Assembly (NCBI RefSeq): GCF_000003855.2
Contig: NW_003101682.1
Coordinates: 2,816,386-2,880,385 of the forward strand
Length of the DNA: 64,000 nucleotides
Direction of reading: 5' to 3'
DNA from: Blastomyces gilchristii SLH14081
Lineage: Eukaryota; Ascomycota; Eurotiomycetes; Onygenales; Ajellomycetaceae
Position numbers and translations under genes: made by a program. The notes beneath the pieces are model-generated. The model did not search any database. It saw only the letters and a list, made by a program, of their open reading frames with translations, and was not told the origin of the DNA. This document shows positions 1 through 11,174 of this stretch, in pieces (positions within the stretch are counted from its first letter, which is position 1; the number at the start of each line of letters is the position of its first letter).

Positions 1-3000
1 GCCTGATCACTCACCGACACCCCATGGCATGGTTTCGCTAGATCAGGTTGCTACAAAGTTTGGAAAGCAGACTGTCGTATTTTTCTTTGATGGCGTACTG
101 AAAGGTCCCGGGAACCAGGGGCAGTACCTGGAGAGGGTGCCGTTTCGCCTTGTGTCGATTGGGGGGTATGAAGCCGTCGAACAACACAGTGTGGGAAAGG
201 ATATGTGGATCCAGTCGCTCTATGGCACGTCTACATCCATCGGAGACCTATGGTATCAATTGGGCACGCCTGCACCTGAATACAAGGACTACTATCATTC
301 CTTCTGTTGGCTTGCCGATCTTGCAAAATACTTCATTGATTACCTCCACCATCATGAAAATGTCACCTTGCACCACTTTAAAATTGATTTTTCCTCCTGG
401 CTAACGGATCTGCACGGCACTGATACGTCCTTCATAAGGTGGATGGCTGAATACAGAAGTCTTGATTTCAGACAAGCGATTAATTCATACTCCAGTTTTC
501 TTGAGAAACAAGCATGGGATTTGGATCCTGCTTACTGCACTCATCCTCTATGGGCTGAACTTGGTGTTACGCAGGACAACCTTGTTCTTCCAATGCAACC
601 GCAGAAAGCAGAAGGGACCATTGTCACGCCATATGTATATCAATGCTTCAAAAACATGGAGTGGGGCAATCACCTTACTGCTGTTGAGCTTGATCCTCAG
701 ATCTCAGCAAGCCACCAGACCCGGCTCCGAGAGCTTGGATTTCTTCCAAAAGTAATGCCAGTGAAGAAAATGAAATCAGGGTTTACTGTTGGACTTGACT
801 CAACTACAGCAATTCGCCCAAAGGATGTCATTGCCATCCGAAGGGATCTTAAAACCCCTTGGAAGGGCACGGAAAACTTGTGGTATGCTGCCGTCCAGGA
901 TGTGCAACCCCGCAAGAACCGCCCAGCACGTTTAAGTTTAATTTGGCTCTACCGACCTTCCGAGACTGTGTGTGCAGATTTAACTTATCCTCATGCGAAT
1001 GAGATCTTTTTTTCCGATCATTGCAACTGTCAAGATGGTGTCATAGATACCTCGGACATTGTCGAGAAGGTCACGGTGACATTTTTTGCCCAGCAAGCGG
1101 AGAAAGGGGCACAGTTTTTCATTCGACAGACATATTTCTCAGAGGATGAAACTTTCACTTCTCTAAAAGAAGAACATTTCAAATGCCAATGCCGAAAACC
1201 CAGGTCAAAACCAGAGTTCAAGGTTGGTGACACGGTCCTAATTGAAAACTTCGATGAATTAAACCCCGATCAAATAAATCTCGAGCCAGCGGAAATCTTG
1301 GGGTTCGGCGAATCTGGACAAGTGAATGTACGGGTATTTCTCCGCCGCGGACGAGATTACAACGATGCAGGTTGTCGCCCGAATGAGCTCGTCTACACGA
1401 ATCGGACTCGAACTGTTCATGTAGATCAGATTGAGAGACGATGCCAGGTCCGATGTTATACCGAAGAGCAAAAACGGGACGGCTCTATTCCAGCACCTTA
1501 TAACCGAGACGGAACTGGAGATGCTTTTTACGTAACCGTGCAGGAGATCTCCTCTGACAGGGGCTCTGAGCTTGTTTCTATACAACATCCGCCAGTGGGA
1601 TTTAGGGAAGGCTATGATTATTCTGAGGACAGCAGCCTTCGCAAACTTCGGGCACTCAACATATTTAGTGGAGGAGGGAGTTTTGACAGAGGCCTTGAAG
1701 AAGGGGGAGCAATTAAAAATAGATGGGCTGTGGAATGGAGCGCTGCTCCCATGCTCACATATCGTGCGAATCATGAAAACCCGGAAAAGGTAAAACTGTT
1801 CCTGGGCTCTGTTAATGATTTCCTTCTCCAAGCTTTGCAACAAAAAGCAGAAGCAGGTAATCTAATTGCCAAGTTAGGTGACGTGGAGGTTATTTCAGCT
1901 GGGAGCCCTTGCCAAGGTTATTCCAATGTGAATAACCGCAAAAACAATGCAGTATCTATGCAAAATTCTTCCATGATAGCGTCAGTTGCTTCGTATGTCG
2001 ATTTCTACCGACCACAGTATGCCATATTGGAGAATGTGATAGCTATGTCAAATCGCACGCATAAGAGAAATCCGCTATGTCAGCTATTATGCACCTTTGT
2101 TGGTATGGGATACCAAGCTAGAGTTCTTAACTTGGACGCTTGGAGCTTTGGAGCTCCTCAGAGCAGGTCCAGGCTTTTCATCGTCATTGCAGCACCCGGA
2201 CTACAACTACCCGCACATCCTCCTCTCACCCATTCCCACCCACCAAAAACAACACAAAAATCCCTAGGCGAGGCCCCCAATGGCTTGCCCTTTGGAAAAA
2301 GACATTGGGAGATCCCTGTTTTTGACTTCTTACCAATTTCCCAATCCTTAAAAGATCTCCCTCGTATCAGGACAGGAATTACTCCCATTGACTACCCTGA
2401 CCATCGACCTACACGGTTTGAGTCCGCTGTCAATCAGCATATAATCAACAGTGTACCAAAGGCTCCGAGGATTCAAGGATTACATGAAGCAGTGGCTAGG
2501 GGGTTCTTTTGTCCGGAACACCGCAATGCACGCCAACGCAACTGCCAAAGAGCATTCAGTCGGATACATCCGCGTTTTTTAATGCCGACTGTCACCACAT
2601 TCCCATCCCCATATTGCAGGTTCACAGGGAGGTGGCTTCACTGGGAGGAGGATAGGGTGATGACGGTGATGGAAGCTCGTAGAGCCCAAGGCTTTCCAGA
2701 TGATGAGGTTTTGGTTGGCTCACCGGTTCAACAGTGGAAAACCGTGGGAAATAGCGTTGCAAGACAAGTTGCTTTGGCGTTGGGTTTGGTCATGAGAGAT
2801 GCAGTTCTTCAGAACCAACTTAACGAGAAAGCCAAGAACAACACCATGGTCACGAATGGCATTCAGGTTGTTGTGGAACGGTTGAAGGAGAAAAGTATGT
2901 GGTCAACTACCGATCCAGCGGCAGAGCCAGGCGAAGAAGCATCAAACTCCGAAACGGGGGCGGCACGAAATGTTACTCTGCCCTGTGAACTTGCCGTATT

Positions 3001-3376
3001 GCTACCGAAATCCCCCAATGAAGCCCATTTCGGCTCTGCCCCAAAATCCTCTCTTACAGGTCCCACGGATGACGATAGGCCAACCCCATCTGCCCATGAC
3101 TCTGGGATTCAACAAACCGCGAGTTCTTTGACTACAACCCTCACGCCCTGGAGCGCTCGATCGACATCCGTACCAACTAGCACTGACGAAAGCGCTCCCC
3201 CAAATAACACCTCAGGTGGTGATAATATATCTATTAATTTGGACCACAGAAGAAGATCAGTAGCCCTCTCTTCTAATACATTTGGGTCAGGGTCTGTGCC
3301 TGTTCCTCTGAAGAAGCGGAGACTCAACGACGAAACTCGGAGTGGCAAGAATGAGTTTCCCTCAAGACTGTTATAA
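1..3376 (+). CDS. dim-2: DIM-2-type DNA (cytosine-5) methyltransferase, 5'-truncated by the window edge
   Basis: Methylates cytosines in DNA; in Neurospora DIM-2 acts in the nucleus on RIP-mutated repeats. One uninterrupted frame runs from the window edge to the TAA at 3374-3376. The first in-frame ATG is at 29, but the frame is open upstream and Neurospora DIM-2 is longer (about 1450 aa against 1115 here), so the N-terminus probably lies outside. Counting from that Met: BAH-like regions at about 263-350 and 396-515; methyltransferase motif I (FSGGGSFDRGLEEGG) near 540; catalytic PCQ at 627-629 with Cys628; ENV at 668-670; QSRSR motif VIII from 711; PTVTTFPSP motif IX; GNSVARQ motif X near 907. 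The last 160 residues are Ser/Thr/Pro-rich and look disordered. The BAH layout and the 'VISAGSPCQGYS' block favour DIM-2 over RID/Masc1; the DIM-2 assignment is from remembered similarity. All key catalytic motifs are intact. Confidence 0.88.
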   Translation, partial: PDHSPTPHGMVSLDQVATKFGKQTVVFFFDGVLKGPGNQGQYLERVPFRLVSIGGYEAVEQHSVGKDMWIQSLYGTSTSIGDLWYQLGTPAPEYKDYYHSFCWLADLAKYFIDYLHHHENVTLHHFKIDFSSWLTDLHGTDTSFIRWMAEYRSLDFRQAINSYSSFLEKQAWDLDPAYCTHPLWAELGVTQDNLVLPMQPQKAEGTIVTPYVYQCFKNMEWGNHLTAVELDPQISASHQTRLRELGFLPKVMPVKKMKSGFTVGLDSTTAIRPKDVIAIRRDLKTPWKGTENLWYAAVQDVQPRKNRPARLSLIWLYRPSETVCADLTYPHANEIFFSDHCNCQDGVIDTSDIVEKVTVTFFAQQAEKGAQFFIRQTYFSEDETFTSLKEEHFKCQCRKPRSKPEFKVGDTVLIENFDELNPDQINLEPAEILGFGESGQVNVRVFLRRGRDYNDAGCRPNELVYTNRTRTVHVDQIERRCQVRCYTEEQKRDGSIPAPYNRDGTGDAFYVTVQEISSDRGSELVSIQHPPVGFREGYDYSEDSSLRKLRALNIFSGGGSFDRGLEEGGAIKNRWAVEWSAAPMLTYRANHENPEKVKLFLGSVNDFLLQALQQKAEAGNLIAKLGDVEVISAGSPCQGYSNVNNRKNNAVSMQNSSMIASVASYVDFYRPQYAILENVIAMSNRTHKRNPLCQLLCTFVGMGYQARVLNLDAWSFGAPQSRSRLFIVIAAPGLQLPAHPPLTHSHPPKTTQKSLGEAPNGLPFGKRHWEIPVFDFLPISQSLKDLPRIRTGITPIDYPDHRPTRFESAVNQHIINSVPKAPRIQGLHEAVARGFFCPEHRNARQRNCQRAFSRIHPRFLMPTVTTFPSPYCRFTGRWLHWEEDRVMTVMEARRAQGFPDDEVLVGSPVQQWKTVGNSVARQVALALGLVMRDAVLQNQLNEKAKNNTMVTNGIQVVVERLKEKSMWSTTDPAAEPGEEASNSETGAARNVTLPCELAVLLPKSPNEAHFGSAPKSSLTGPTDDDRPTPSAHDSGIQQTASSLTTTLTPWSARSTSVPTSTDESAPPNNTSGGDNISINLDHRRRSVALSSNTFGSGSVPVPLKKRRLNDETRSGKNEFPSRLL

Positions 3377-3790
3377 ATGGACTGGACCTCTGCCGCGGAT
3401 GATACGTGCCATGTACCCTCAGGTTATTGGGCCTGTGCTTTCGCGGGTTTATAGGACAAAATGATTCCAAGAGTCGTGAGTTGTCGTATTCACGGCAGCG
3501 GTAGCTTGGTTGAAGGATATGAACATGAAAATTTAGCTTTGCCATACATCCAATATACACGTATATTTTGTTAAGGTCTTATATCACGCCTTAAATTGCC
3601 CTAGTTTATTATTCCCTCCTTGCCTCCTCCACATATCAGGTTACAAAATACTTATCACCTAGAGTCTAGAAGTAACCTGAAGGAAAAACGCAAATAAAAG
3701 CGAGGAATAGCATTTTCCTTGCCTTCTCAGCTTTCCGCTCCCACCCCCTAAGCCACCTAGGCGATCTCTCCCCTCCCCTTCATCATCACC
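3377..3790. other. Convergent intergenic spacer, methyltransferase / CMR1
   Basis: The two flanking genes converge here, so this 414-bp stretch should hold both 3' UTRs. It is partly pyrimidine-rich near 3720-3790. I see no further gene. Confidence 0.6.
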
Positions 3791-5574
3791 TTACATCCAT
3801 AGGCAAACCTTCCCACTCGCAGTACCTCCCACAACCCAGTCCATGGTAGGATGTAATACGGCAACGGCGGGGACGGCAGTTATTAGCCCTTCACCGCCAA
3901 GCTGAGCTAATTGGTCACCCGCGGCGGAGTAGACGTCTACGAAACGGTTCATATTTCCGATGCAAAAGCGCTGTATGCCATTTGATTGTGGGGAGGCTTG
4001 CCATTGTGGTTTGAGGCTGGACGGAATTACTGTTAGGTTTGTGGGTAGAGCTAATATTTGCGCTACTTTGGAGAATGGCAGTATTCCCAAGTGGAGGAGA
4101 AAAAGGGCGCATAACTTACATTGTGACCCATCGTCCCGTCTGACAATTATGTCTGATGGTGGTGGTTGGGCTCATGTCATCATCGCTCAACTTGTGACCC
4201 GGTTTCCATGAATGGAAACCCTTAGCTCCAAAATCGTAAATTTTGACCGTATTATCATACGAAGTGGTAGCGACCTGACCCGCACTGTTGAACGCGGCAT
4301 GCGAAACGGACAAGTTGCTCTCATGTTCGCCGACCGGCGTCGGGTGCTTCCTGGACAGTTGCCGAAGGTCCCAGAGACGCATGAAGCGGTCTAAACTGGC
4401 AGTTGCAAAGAGATGCGGCTGTGAAGGGCAGAGGGAAAATCCACCGATTTTCTTCTCTGACAGCTGGTAGATATCTGTGCTACTCCTTTTAGTATCCTTA
4501 TCATAACTTGGGTGCCCGTTTCCTGACATTCGCGTGTCGTGTCGGAAGAAGAATCCCTCAAGTGTGGTAAAGTATAGGACGTGCGGGTCGTCTGGTGCCA
4601 TGTCCACGCTGGAGACTGCCTCTTCGTCTGACTTTGAGGCGGGTGCGTAGGCTTCCGTTGAGATGGACTTCTCAAGATCCAAGGCTCGAACGGAGCCATC
4701 ATAGCTGGCTGTGTAGAGTTTGGATGGCGTTGAAGGGTGAAGATGCATCGAGCTAATTGTTCTGGCATGTGGCTTTATGGTTGTTATTATAGGGTCAGGG
4801 TCATCGTCGTCCTCGTCTTCGTCGTCTTCAACTTTCACGGCAACAGGGAGTGTTTGTGAAGCGTCAAAGATACCCAAGTTGCCGAGCTTGTCGCCGGCAA
4901 ATATTAGGGGCTTAGCCTCAGTGGGGTGAAAGACCATTGAATATACTCTTTCCGGTGTTATTTTTATCCCTATATCGTGTCGTTATTAACCTTTTACGTT
5001 AATTGGTGATATTCCACATTTGGCAATACTCACGATTTGGCTCCCATGGCTCCCAAAGATTCAAGCCGCTCATCTTTTCCCTTAAGGACTTCAGCTCTTT
5101 GTTTGTCGTTTTCTCAATATCATCTCCGCCAAAAGTTCGCGCAAAGCGCGGTGGAGCAGCCTCCTCTCCGAGAAACAACGACCCATCCCATTTCTGGCCT
5201 CCAACAAGTATGTCCCCCATCTTAAGATCACCGGAAACCCGAATTCTTTTCGCTTGCGCAGCAGCCTTTTGAGCTTCATATTGCTCATCAGCTTTGCGCT
5301 TTGCTATCTCGCTATCGGCTGCCAATCCAGCAAGCCGTGAGGACGTTCTTCGCGGTACTGGCGCTTCATTCTCTTTCTTGACGCGTTTTGCCGGAGTCTT
5401 TTTAGTAGACTGTGACACCGGCCTGGAGGATTTAGTAGAAGAACCTTTGGTAAATAGTCCGGAGGATTGAGCTTCCTGAGTAAGCTTTTTCAAAAGCGCA
5501 TCACGCTCCGCGATATTGGCTGCGCGCTGCTTTTCGAAATCGGACAACTCTGGGACGGATTCCGTGTGGGGCAT
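3791..5574 (-). CDS. CMR1: CMR1-type WD40 DNA damage-binding protein, three exons
   Basis: Orthologue of yeast Cmr1 / human WDR76, a nuclear WD40 protein that binds DNA and joins replication-stress and quality-control foci. Exons read 5574-5034, 4969-4120 and 4016-3791. The phases agree (541+850+226 = 1617 nt, 538 aa). Introns start GTGAGT (5033) and GTAAGT (4119) and end TAG (4970) and CAG (4017). The N-terminal part is a charged helix followed by a basic segment and the family signature '[15 protein letters not shown]'. The propeller follows, with '[19 protein letters not shown]', an acidic insert of Asp/Glu, '[11 protein letters not shown]', 'NTVKIYDF' and the terminal '[15 protein letters not shown]'. 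The start is the only ATG that precedes the conserved N-terminus. It shares a 381-bp divergent promoter region with the Mtf2-like gene. Nothing appears broken. Confidence 0.92.
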
Positions 5575-5955
5575 AGCTCAAATAAGTAATAATAACAAGC
5601 GTTACAGAAAGGAGAATACGGCTAAAGGACCAAGCAACGGCCTCGAGAGGTCCCGGATATCTCGATGGAGACACCACACTGTTCAATGCTCGCTCTGGAG
5701 TTTTCGCGATTCCAAGGTTCGTATCCGTCAAACTCAGAACTCAGTCAATAAACGCGCGTAGAGCGGTCGCGCAAGCACATGATCTCATCTCCTTTGTTCC
5801 TGTTTAGGTATAGTTCATAAGATAATCATGTGATATCGCTCCTGTATCAAAATTCGATCCTGTTATCTTCTCTCCGTCGACAACAGGAAACCTGCAAGGG
5901 AGCTTGCAAGGGAACTAGAATAAGTTAGTTGTGGCAGAATTTCATCTTTATAACC
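5575..5955. promoter_or_regulatory. Divergent promoter region, CMR1 and Mtf2-like gene
   Basis: CMR1 is transcribed leftward from 5574 and the Mtf2-like gene rightward from 5956, so both promoters must lie in these 381 bp. No individual binding site or TATA box can be assigned with confidence. Confidence 0.55.
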
Positions 5956-7899
5956 ATGGTTGGGAATTTACACCGGGGATTTGTCCCATATCAGAGTGAT
6001 GGCTTTTTTCTTTCGTTTCTGTATCATACTCGAACTCTGACCAGACCAGTTCTCCGATATAAATCGTCGCCGTTCACACTCTCACAGCCCACATCTCCTC
6101 CCGCTTCCAGGAGATTATATCAGTCACGTCTCGTCCAATTTAAGAATCGAAATAGCGAATGCGCTTTCCCAGCACCAGACACATGGACCACTCCGAAGTC
6201 GCAAGACGACTCACCGGGTGACATTTCCTCCTCCCATCAATTCTCTGATCCGCTCTCGCAATCTAGCTCTGAGAAAAGTAGCGACAAAGATCGAGACTGG
6301 GACCTACTTGCTTCCGCTCTTGATACTTTAAAGTCCTCTTCGAATGCCAAAAGCGATGCCTCGCCGGGGTATTCCCATTTTTCGGAGGTGGTCACTCATG
6401 AAAAGCCATCCTCGATATTTTCTCGTCCGGGTGGTGGCACGTTGGCCGGTATGATACCCACTACACAGAAAGATACAGCGCGGACCCCGGACCTACAAAA
6501 GGCTAGGGTGACATTGGAAGACCCTGCCCCTTCTAAAGAGTCGGACCCAATCGAGAGAACCCCCGACTGGGCTCGTATGGGCGATAGACATCGAAGTAGT
6601 TATGGGTCTGAGATCAAGTTAGGAACTGCCAAAGCCGGTAAATCTGCGCCTCTCACGAAAATAGCTTCTAGTGAACGGGCTAGACCCAAAACATGGCAAG
6701 AGAATACCATGTCTCGTCAGAGCACGGATGAACCCCTCGGCGTGCGAAGCATCGAACGGGCTCCCTTAGAAAAGGCAATCCATATTCCTTTTGAGAAGGC
6801 TGTTAGGAGACGGAAAGACAATCCAGAAAACTGGCAGGAGGTTGACATGCCAGATCGCAATACAGACGGAGAACAAACCCTTCGATACCAGGGGAAAGTT
6901 TATGGTTTTGCTGCTGGTGATAAAGATGAAGTAGTATCCGGTATGGGTGCATTTGGACCAGGTAAACTCGCCAGGGAAGTAGGAAACCGGGCAATCAAGC
7001 AAATAAGCGCTGAACTGGATGATTGTATATCGAGCGGGAAGGGAGACATTGGAATCTGGGACGTGTGCGAAGAGCACATATTCGCAATGCTGAAGCTTTT
7101 TTCCGTTGAAGACGAAGTCATAACGTCTACTATGCCCCGGTATGGGACTGCAACACAACGTATGCGCCGGGCGGATAAGCGCAATTCTCAGAAACATCAC
7201 GCGAAAACTGACATGGAATCAGAAGCGGCCAGCCTTAATAATTCGCCATCCAGTAATCCTCTATATATCCCTCCTGGTATACCCCGGAAACCCTTTGTTT
7301 TGCACGCCTTTCCCGCAACCCTCCTCTACGCTCTGCGTCTACTTCATTCTCATTTCCCCATGTCAGAAATAACAATACAGATGCATGCTGCCATCAAAGC
7401 TCGCGGGCGCATCGCCCGTCTTCTCGCGTCAGACACAGAGATCTTTAACGAATTAATATCCTATCATTGGCATGTCCACAACAACCTTCCGCAGGTGAAT
7501 TCACTTTTACAAGAGATGGAGGACAACGGAGCTACAATTTCTAGCCGTACAATAGAGCTGCTTGATGAGATATTCACTCAGAAACGAGAAGAGCGGCTAC
7601 TGGGCGGATCTTCAGCGACTGCTCTTGTCAAAGGAACCCCATGGGCCTTCGACCCCGCACTTCGTGCATACAAGGACTTCGTCGGCATAAAGGGACAGTT
7701 TGAAGGCTTGTTTTCCAAAGTTAAGAGACTGCGCAGATTTGAGGGCCATAAATCTAAAATAACGGAAAAGATGCACAGGAAGTTGCCGGTGGATATCAAA
7801 GGGTCAGCTAGCTCAGAATATTCACGTCTGCATAGACGTCGCAGGAACTTCATGCCATATATCGAAGATGATGCAGAGGAGTGGGAAATTCGGAAATGA
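5956..7899 (+). CDS. Mtf2/Nam1-like mitochondrial protein, single exon
   Basis: Predicted 647-aa protein. I take the ATG at 5956 as start; the open frame extends 27 nt further upstream but without an ATG. The N-terminus is rich in Arg, Ser and Leu and nearly free of acidic residues over about 65 residues, as expected of a mitochondrial presequence. The middle is low-complexity and charged. The C-terminal third holds the recognisable block 'FVLHAFPATLLYALRLLHSH' followed by 'IFNELISYHWHVHNNLPQV' and 'LLQEMEDNGATISSRTIELL', which resembles the Mtf2-like C-terminal domain of fungal proteins related to yeast Nam1/Mtf2. Nam1/Mtf2 links mitochondrial RNA polymerase with transcript processing and translation; that role is known for yeast and only inferred here. 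It converges with COQ9 downstream. The family call rests on remembered similarity; a generic PPR-like helical repeat protein is the alternative. Confidence 0.72.
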   Translation: MVGNLHRGFVPYQSDGFFLSFLYHTRTLTRPVLRYKSSPFTLSQPTSPPASRRLYQSRLVQFKNRNSECAFPAPDTWTTPKSQDDSPGDISSSHQFSDPLSQSSSEKSSDKDRDWDLLASALDTLKSSSNAKSDASPGYSHFSEVVTHEKPSSIFSRPGGGTLAGMIPTTQKDTARTPDLQKARVTLEDPAPSKESDPIERTPDWARMGDRHRSSYGSEIKLGTAKAGKSAPLTKIASSERARPKTWQENTMSRQSTDEPLGVRSIERAPLEKAIHIPFEKAVRRRKDNPENWQEVDMPDRNTDGEQTLRYQGKVYGFAAGDKDEVVSGMGAFGPGKLAREVGNRAIKQISAELDDCISSGKGDIGIWDVCEEHIFAMLKLFSVEDEVITSTMPRYGTATQRMRRADKRNSQKHHAKTDMESEAASLNNSPSSNPLYIPPGIPRKPFVLHAFPATLLYALRLLHSHFPMSEITIQMHAAIKARGRIARLLASDTEIFNELISYHWHVHNNLPQVNSLLQEMEDNGATISSRTIELLDEIFTQKREERLLGGSSATALVKGTPWAFDPALRAYKDFVGIKGQFEGLFSKVKRLRRFEGHKSKITEKMHRKLPVDIKGSASSEYSRLHRRRRNFMPYIEDDAEEWEIRK

Positions 7900-8348
7900 T
7901 ACTATTTCGGGCTTTGCTTTTAACATCTTTGCGGTGGCCCACGTTGCCCAATTAATTACTTCTGTCCTCTTATTTATTTTTGGTGCACGGCATAGATATG
8001 ACTTCAAGTCAGGACAGGAACGCGACGGAAAAACTCCACTTGATTTATAATTATTGTGCTACATATTTATCCTTCTGTAACCAAGATATACAATATGCCT
8101 CCGACGTTTTAGAGACATTTTGTTGGGCTTGCCATCTCTTATCCTCTTTGTGGCCTTCAACAACAATTAAAACATGGTAAAAAGCAACAAGGATGAAAGT
8201 TCCAGCAGAAGAACAGGCACCGAATGACTCCTTTTATCTTACATGGTAATTAATATACATTCTACAAAGAACGGCATTAACCCTGCGTTCATCCTTGCTA
8301 GTCTACCATTTCTCCCCCGCTTAATTGCGAGAAAATCACCATATTGCC
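7900..8348. other. Convergent spacer between Mtf2-like gene and COQ9
   Basis: This AT-rich 449-bp stretch lies between two convergent stop codons and should hold the two 3' UTRs. No gene is seen. Confidence 0.55.
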
Positions 8349-9431
8349 TCATACCTTCATTCCCCAACTCCTCCCCACTCCAACAACACTACCCGCGACA
8401 AACCCCAAGTACCGCTTAGCTTCGCTTAGAGTCCTAGTAACAGAGTTGACATCGCTGAGTTGCCGTTCGACAAATGCCTTCGTCGCGTTGAAGCCCGGGG
8501 AAGTATCCTCTATCATAAAAACGTCGGCGCTGGCATAAACAGTCGCGACGGCGAGTCTCTTTGTGTACCACGAAGAGTCCACGGAGTTGTCGTTGGCCAG
8601 ATAGAGGATGTCAGAGGAGAGCGCATATAGCTCAGAAATTGACGGGACAATATTAAAGGGTAGAGACATGGTTGCTAACGCCTGTGTTTGGTTGTGATGT
8701 TAGTCGAACTCCACCAATATAGCAATATAAAAGGCCTATATAATCGAGGATATATAAGATGAGAAGGCACTCACATCCTGCCAATGCTCGATTATCTTCT
8801 CGTTCATCTTTAATCTCTCCAATATCAATACCAACACTTTCTCCTCCACGCTTAACCTTCCTGCTTCTCCACCTTCAGTTGTCCTAAAAAGTTCTCCGCT
8901 CTTAGCTTTCTGCCTTAACATACCTCTCCGACTTCCCAACCAGTAGGTTATAAGCGCAATCTCCCCACCGCCCGGGAACAGCTGTAATGAGACATCCAAG
9001 TATCCGGCATCCCGAGCCCCCAGTGTAAGCGAATGGGCCGTGAATCCATGCTCGGGAATATGGTTTACTGCCGCGGAGAGAATTGCAGACTGTTCCGGAG
9101 TGTATGTGTCTGCTAGAGTTTCTATAGGAGGGGGGAAAGAGGAATGGTAGGGACGGGAATGAGAGAGGGAGGGGTTCGGAAGTCGTGGGTGTTTTGCGCA
9201 AGAATGGATATGCCTAAATCGGCAATAATGCGGGCGGTGCGGAATGAGGGAAGTTCGCGGCCGAAGAGCAACTAAGGGTATTATTCGAGTGGAAGACTTT
9301 CCGATATTTAGGGACTTAGATCTTAACGATATGGCGACCGGTCGACCGGTGAGGGAAATGGGCTGCGCCATTGAAAAGAGCAATGGAGGCGTTCTGCGGG
9401 TGGTTTCAGATATTCGCTCCCTTGCGGTCAA
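8349..9431 (-). CDS. COQ9: COQ9 ubiquinone biosynthesis protein, two exons
   Basis: Coq9 is a lipid-binding, TetR-fold protein of the mitochondrial matrix that works with Coq7 in the CoQ synthome. Exons read 9431-8775 and 8681-8349. The intron starts GTGAGT at 8774 and ends CAG at 8682, in phase 0, giving 'EHWQD|ALATMSLPFN'. From the first ATG (9431) the protein is 329 aa; from the second in-frame ATG (9371) it is 309 aa. Either start leaves a basic, Ser/Arg-rich presequence. The core shows 'AAVNHIPEHGFTAHSLTLGA', 'RDAGYLDVSLQLFPGG' and the conserved C-terminal 'WYTKRLAVATVYASADVFM'. The start choice is uncertain and the rest is firm. It is one of five mitochondrial genes in the window. Confidence 0.92.
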
Positions 9432-9869
9432 AGTTGGATAATGAATGGGGTGGAATATGGAATTACGTCTTGTTGCGATTTTGTAGACGTTTTGTTGAAT
9501 TTAATGAAACCCCCCCAAACAGTGTCTTTTTAAGAACGTGAACCTGGTTATAGAAGTTGAGCGGACTGATATAATTATTATCGGAACCTGCTTGGCGGTT
9601 CTGGTGTCACGTGATACGGAGGAACCGTAACCAACTATCAACCTCACTCGCCAACTTTCCTCCAACGCTACCCGTTCATCGGTGTGGCATCGAACTTGTG
9701 GAAAAGATCAAAAGATCAAAGAGACCAAACCCTCCGGGGTAGTAATTCTGGTGTTGGTATATGGTTGAAGCTATGTTTACCGCTCTACCCCCCCACCCTA
9801 TGTGTAGATAAGGGACTAGAGATCTAGGAATCGTTGATGTGACAAGAAATTTATACATAATATTACTAA
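9432..9869. other. Spacer upstream of COQ9 and downstream of the Pth11-like gene
   Basis: Contains the COQ9 promoter and, at its right end, the 3' UTR of the next minus-strand gene. A run of eight or nine C (9511-9520 area) and another C run near 9790 are the only notable base patterns. Confidence 0.5.
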
Positions 9870-11174
9870 CTACATACTTCTTGAGTCCGTTACTACTATG
9901 TTCGTTTCGATGGAAATATTGCCGCCCTCCCCAAACGATGGATTATCCCTCCCACCCGACATTTTTGGGGTTTCATAAGTCTGTAAGGGTATTGTGTCTC
10001 TGAAAGAATCCGGGATGATCTCTATGCGGCCCAGATACCCCGTGTTGAACGACTTAACGAATGGCTTGAGGCATGGGATCGTCGCGGCGATAAGACTATA
10101 ATGCAGTTCTACCTCCATGCAAACCGATGGGATTGTTCCATAAAAAAAGGGGTCATCCATCATGTCTTGTTTCCGGAGGTAGAAAATACGCAATGCGGCA
10201 ACTATGATCACACTTCTCCAAAATTAGCATCCGTGCTGCACCTATAGAGTTACCGGGATGCCTGACCCTTCTACGGGCCAAAGTACTTACGGAAGACGGA
10301 ATGAAAACGCGAAGAGAAGTACTAATTTCGATTTCAATTGCATGTGCAGACCCCAGGCAATATACACTGGAAGCAAGGCCAATAGGAGCTCCATTCCAAT
10401 GCCGGAGGTTTCAACACCTATCCATGTAGGGTACTAAACCCGAATTAGCGATGTCCAGTCAAACCGAGTACAAATCGAAGGGAAACATACCGCTTGGAAA
10501 CATTTTAAATCTGTTTGGGTCCAAGGGCTTGGAACCTTGCACCTAAAGCAAACAGCTAAAAACACTGCAATTCCCCACACAACTGTGAGGAGAAGCCCGG
10601 CCCATGCCGCGGTAGCAAGCCTTGTGTATCTTGTGAGACGGCCTATGAGCATGAACGTCCCGGCTTTCGACAACATCAGCCCAAGGACATAAAAAATATC
10701 GCCGGCATACGCCGCCTAAATTGAATCTGGTCAGAACGTGTGATTCGAGCCTTGGTCGTTGCGTAGGACCCCTTACCCTTTGTATGTTCAGGATATCCGA
10801 GTCCTCGAGCAACGGTAGCCGCTTTCCAAAACCGTCGCGAACTTCTACCAATTTGACGCTCGAATGTATAATTGCGACTGCCTGACCTCGATAAAACGGA
10901 AAATTGCATCAGTTACTACTTACTCATGGGCTGGTTCCAAACGCGTGGCAACATGATAATGAGAAGTTGTAAAAATAGGAAAACGTTCGCTCACCGTGCC
11001 GATGGTGATAACCCAATCGTCAGATCCAAATGGCCCATTGATTGACAATCGCGTGAGTAATCTTGCAAGGTAACAGAATATCATGTACACCATCATGAGG
11101 CTAGCTATAATCGTGACCAATGGACCTTGATCATCGTCGGTGATATGGTGAGGGCCCCAAGTGTCTGACCCCAT
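9870..11174 (-). CDS. Pth11-like / fungal rhodopsin-domain integral membrane protein, five exons
   Basis: I assembled five exons: 11174-10995, 10881-10777, 10715-10491, 10433-10291 and 10212-9870 (996 nt, 331 aa). All junctions are GT..AG with agreeing phase. The product has the hallmarks of the fungal rhodopsin/Pth11-like family: TM1 then 'GPFGSDDWVITIGT'; 'VEVRDGFGKRLPLLEDSD'; 'AAYAGDIFYVLGLMLSKA' with 'LIGRLTR'; 'WGIAVFLAVCF'; 'ETSGIGMELLLALLPVYIA'; 'HYSLIAATIPCLKPF' with 'FNTGY'. Seven membrane segments are plausible. Pth11 itself senses surface cues in Magnaporthe; for most members ligand and role are unknown, so no function is claimed. The C-tail of about 50 residues is cytoplasmic-like. 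Length is near the family's norm. The first exon begins almost at TM1, so the start is reasonable but not proven. Confidence 0.85.

Noticed and set aside
1259..1843. 194-codon frame antisense to the methyltransferase
   Set aside because: Shadow of a well-supported gene on the other strand.
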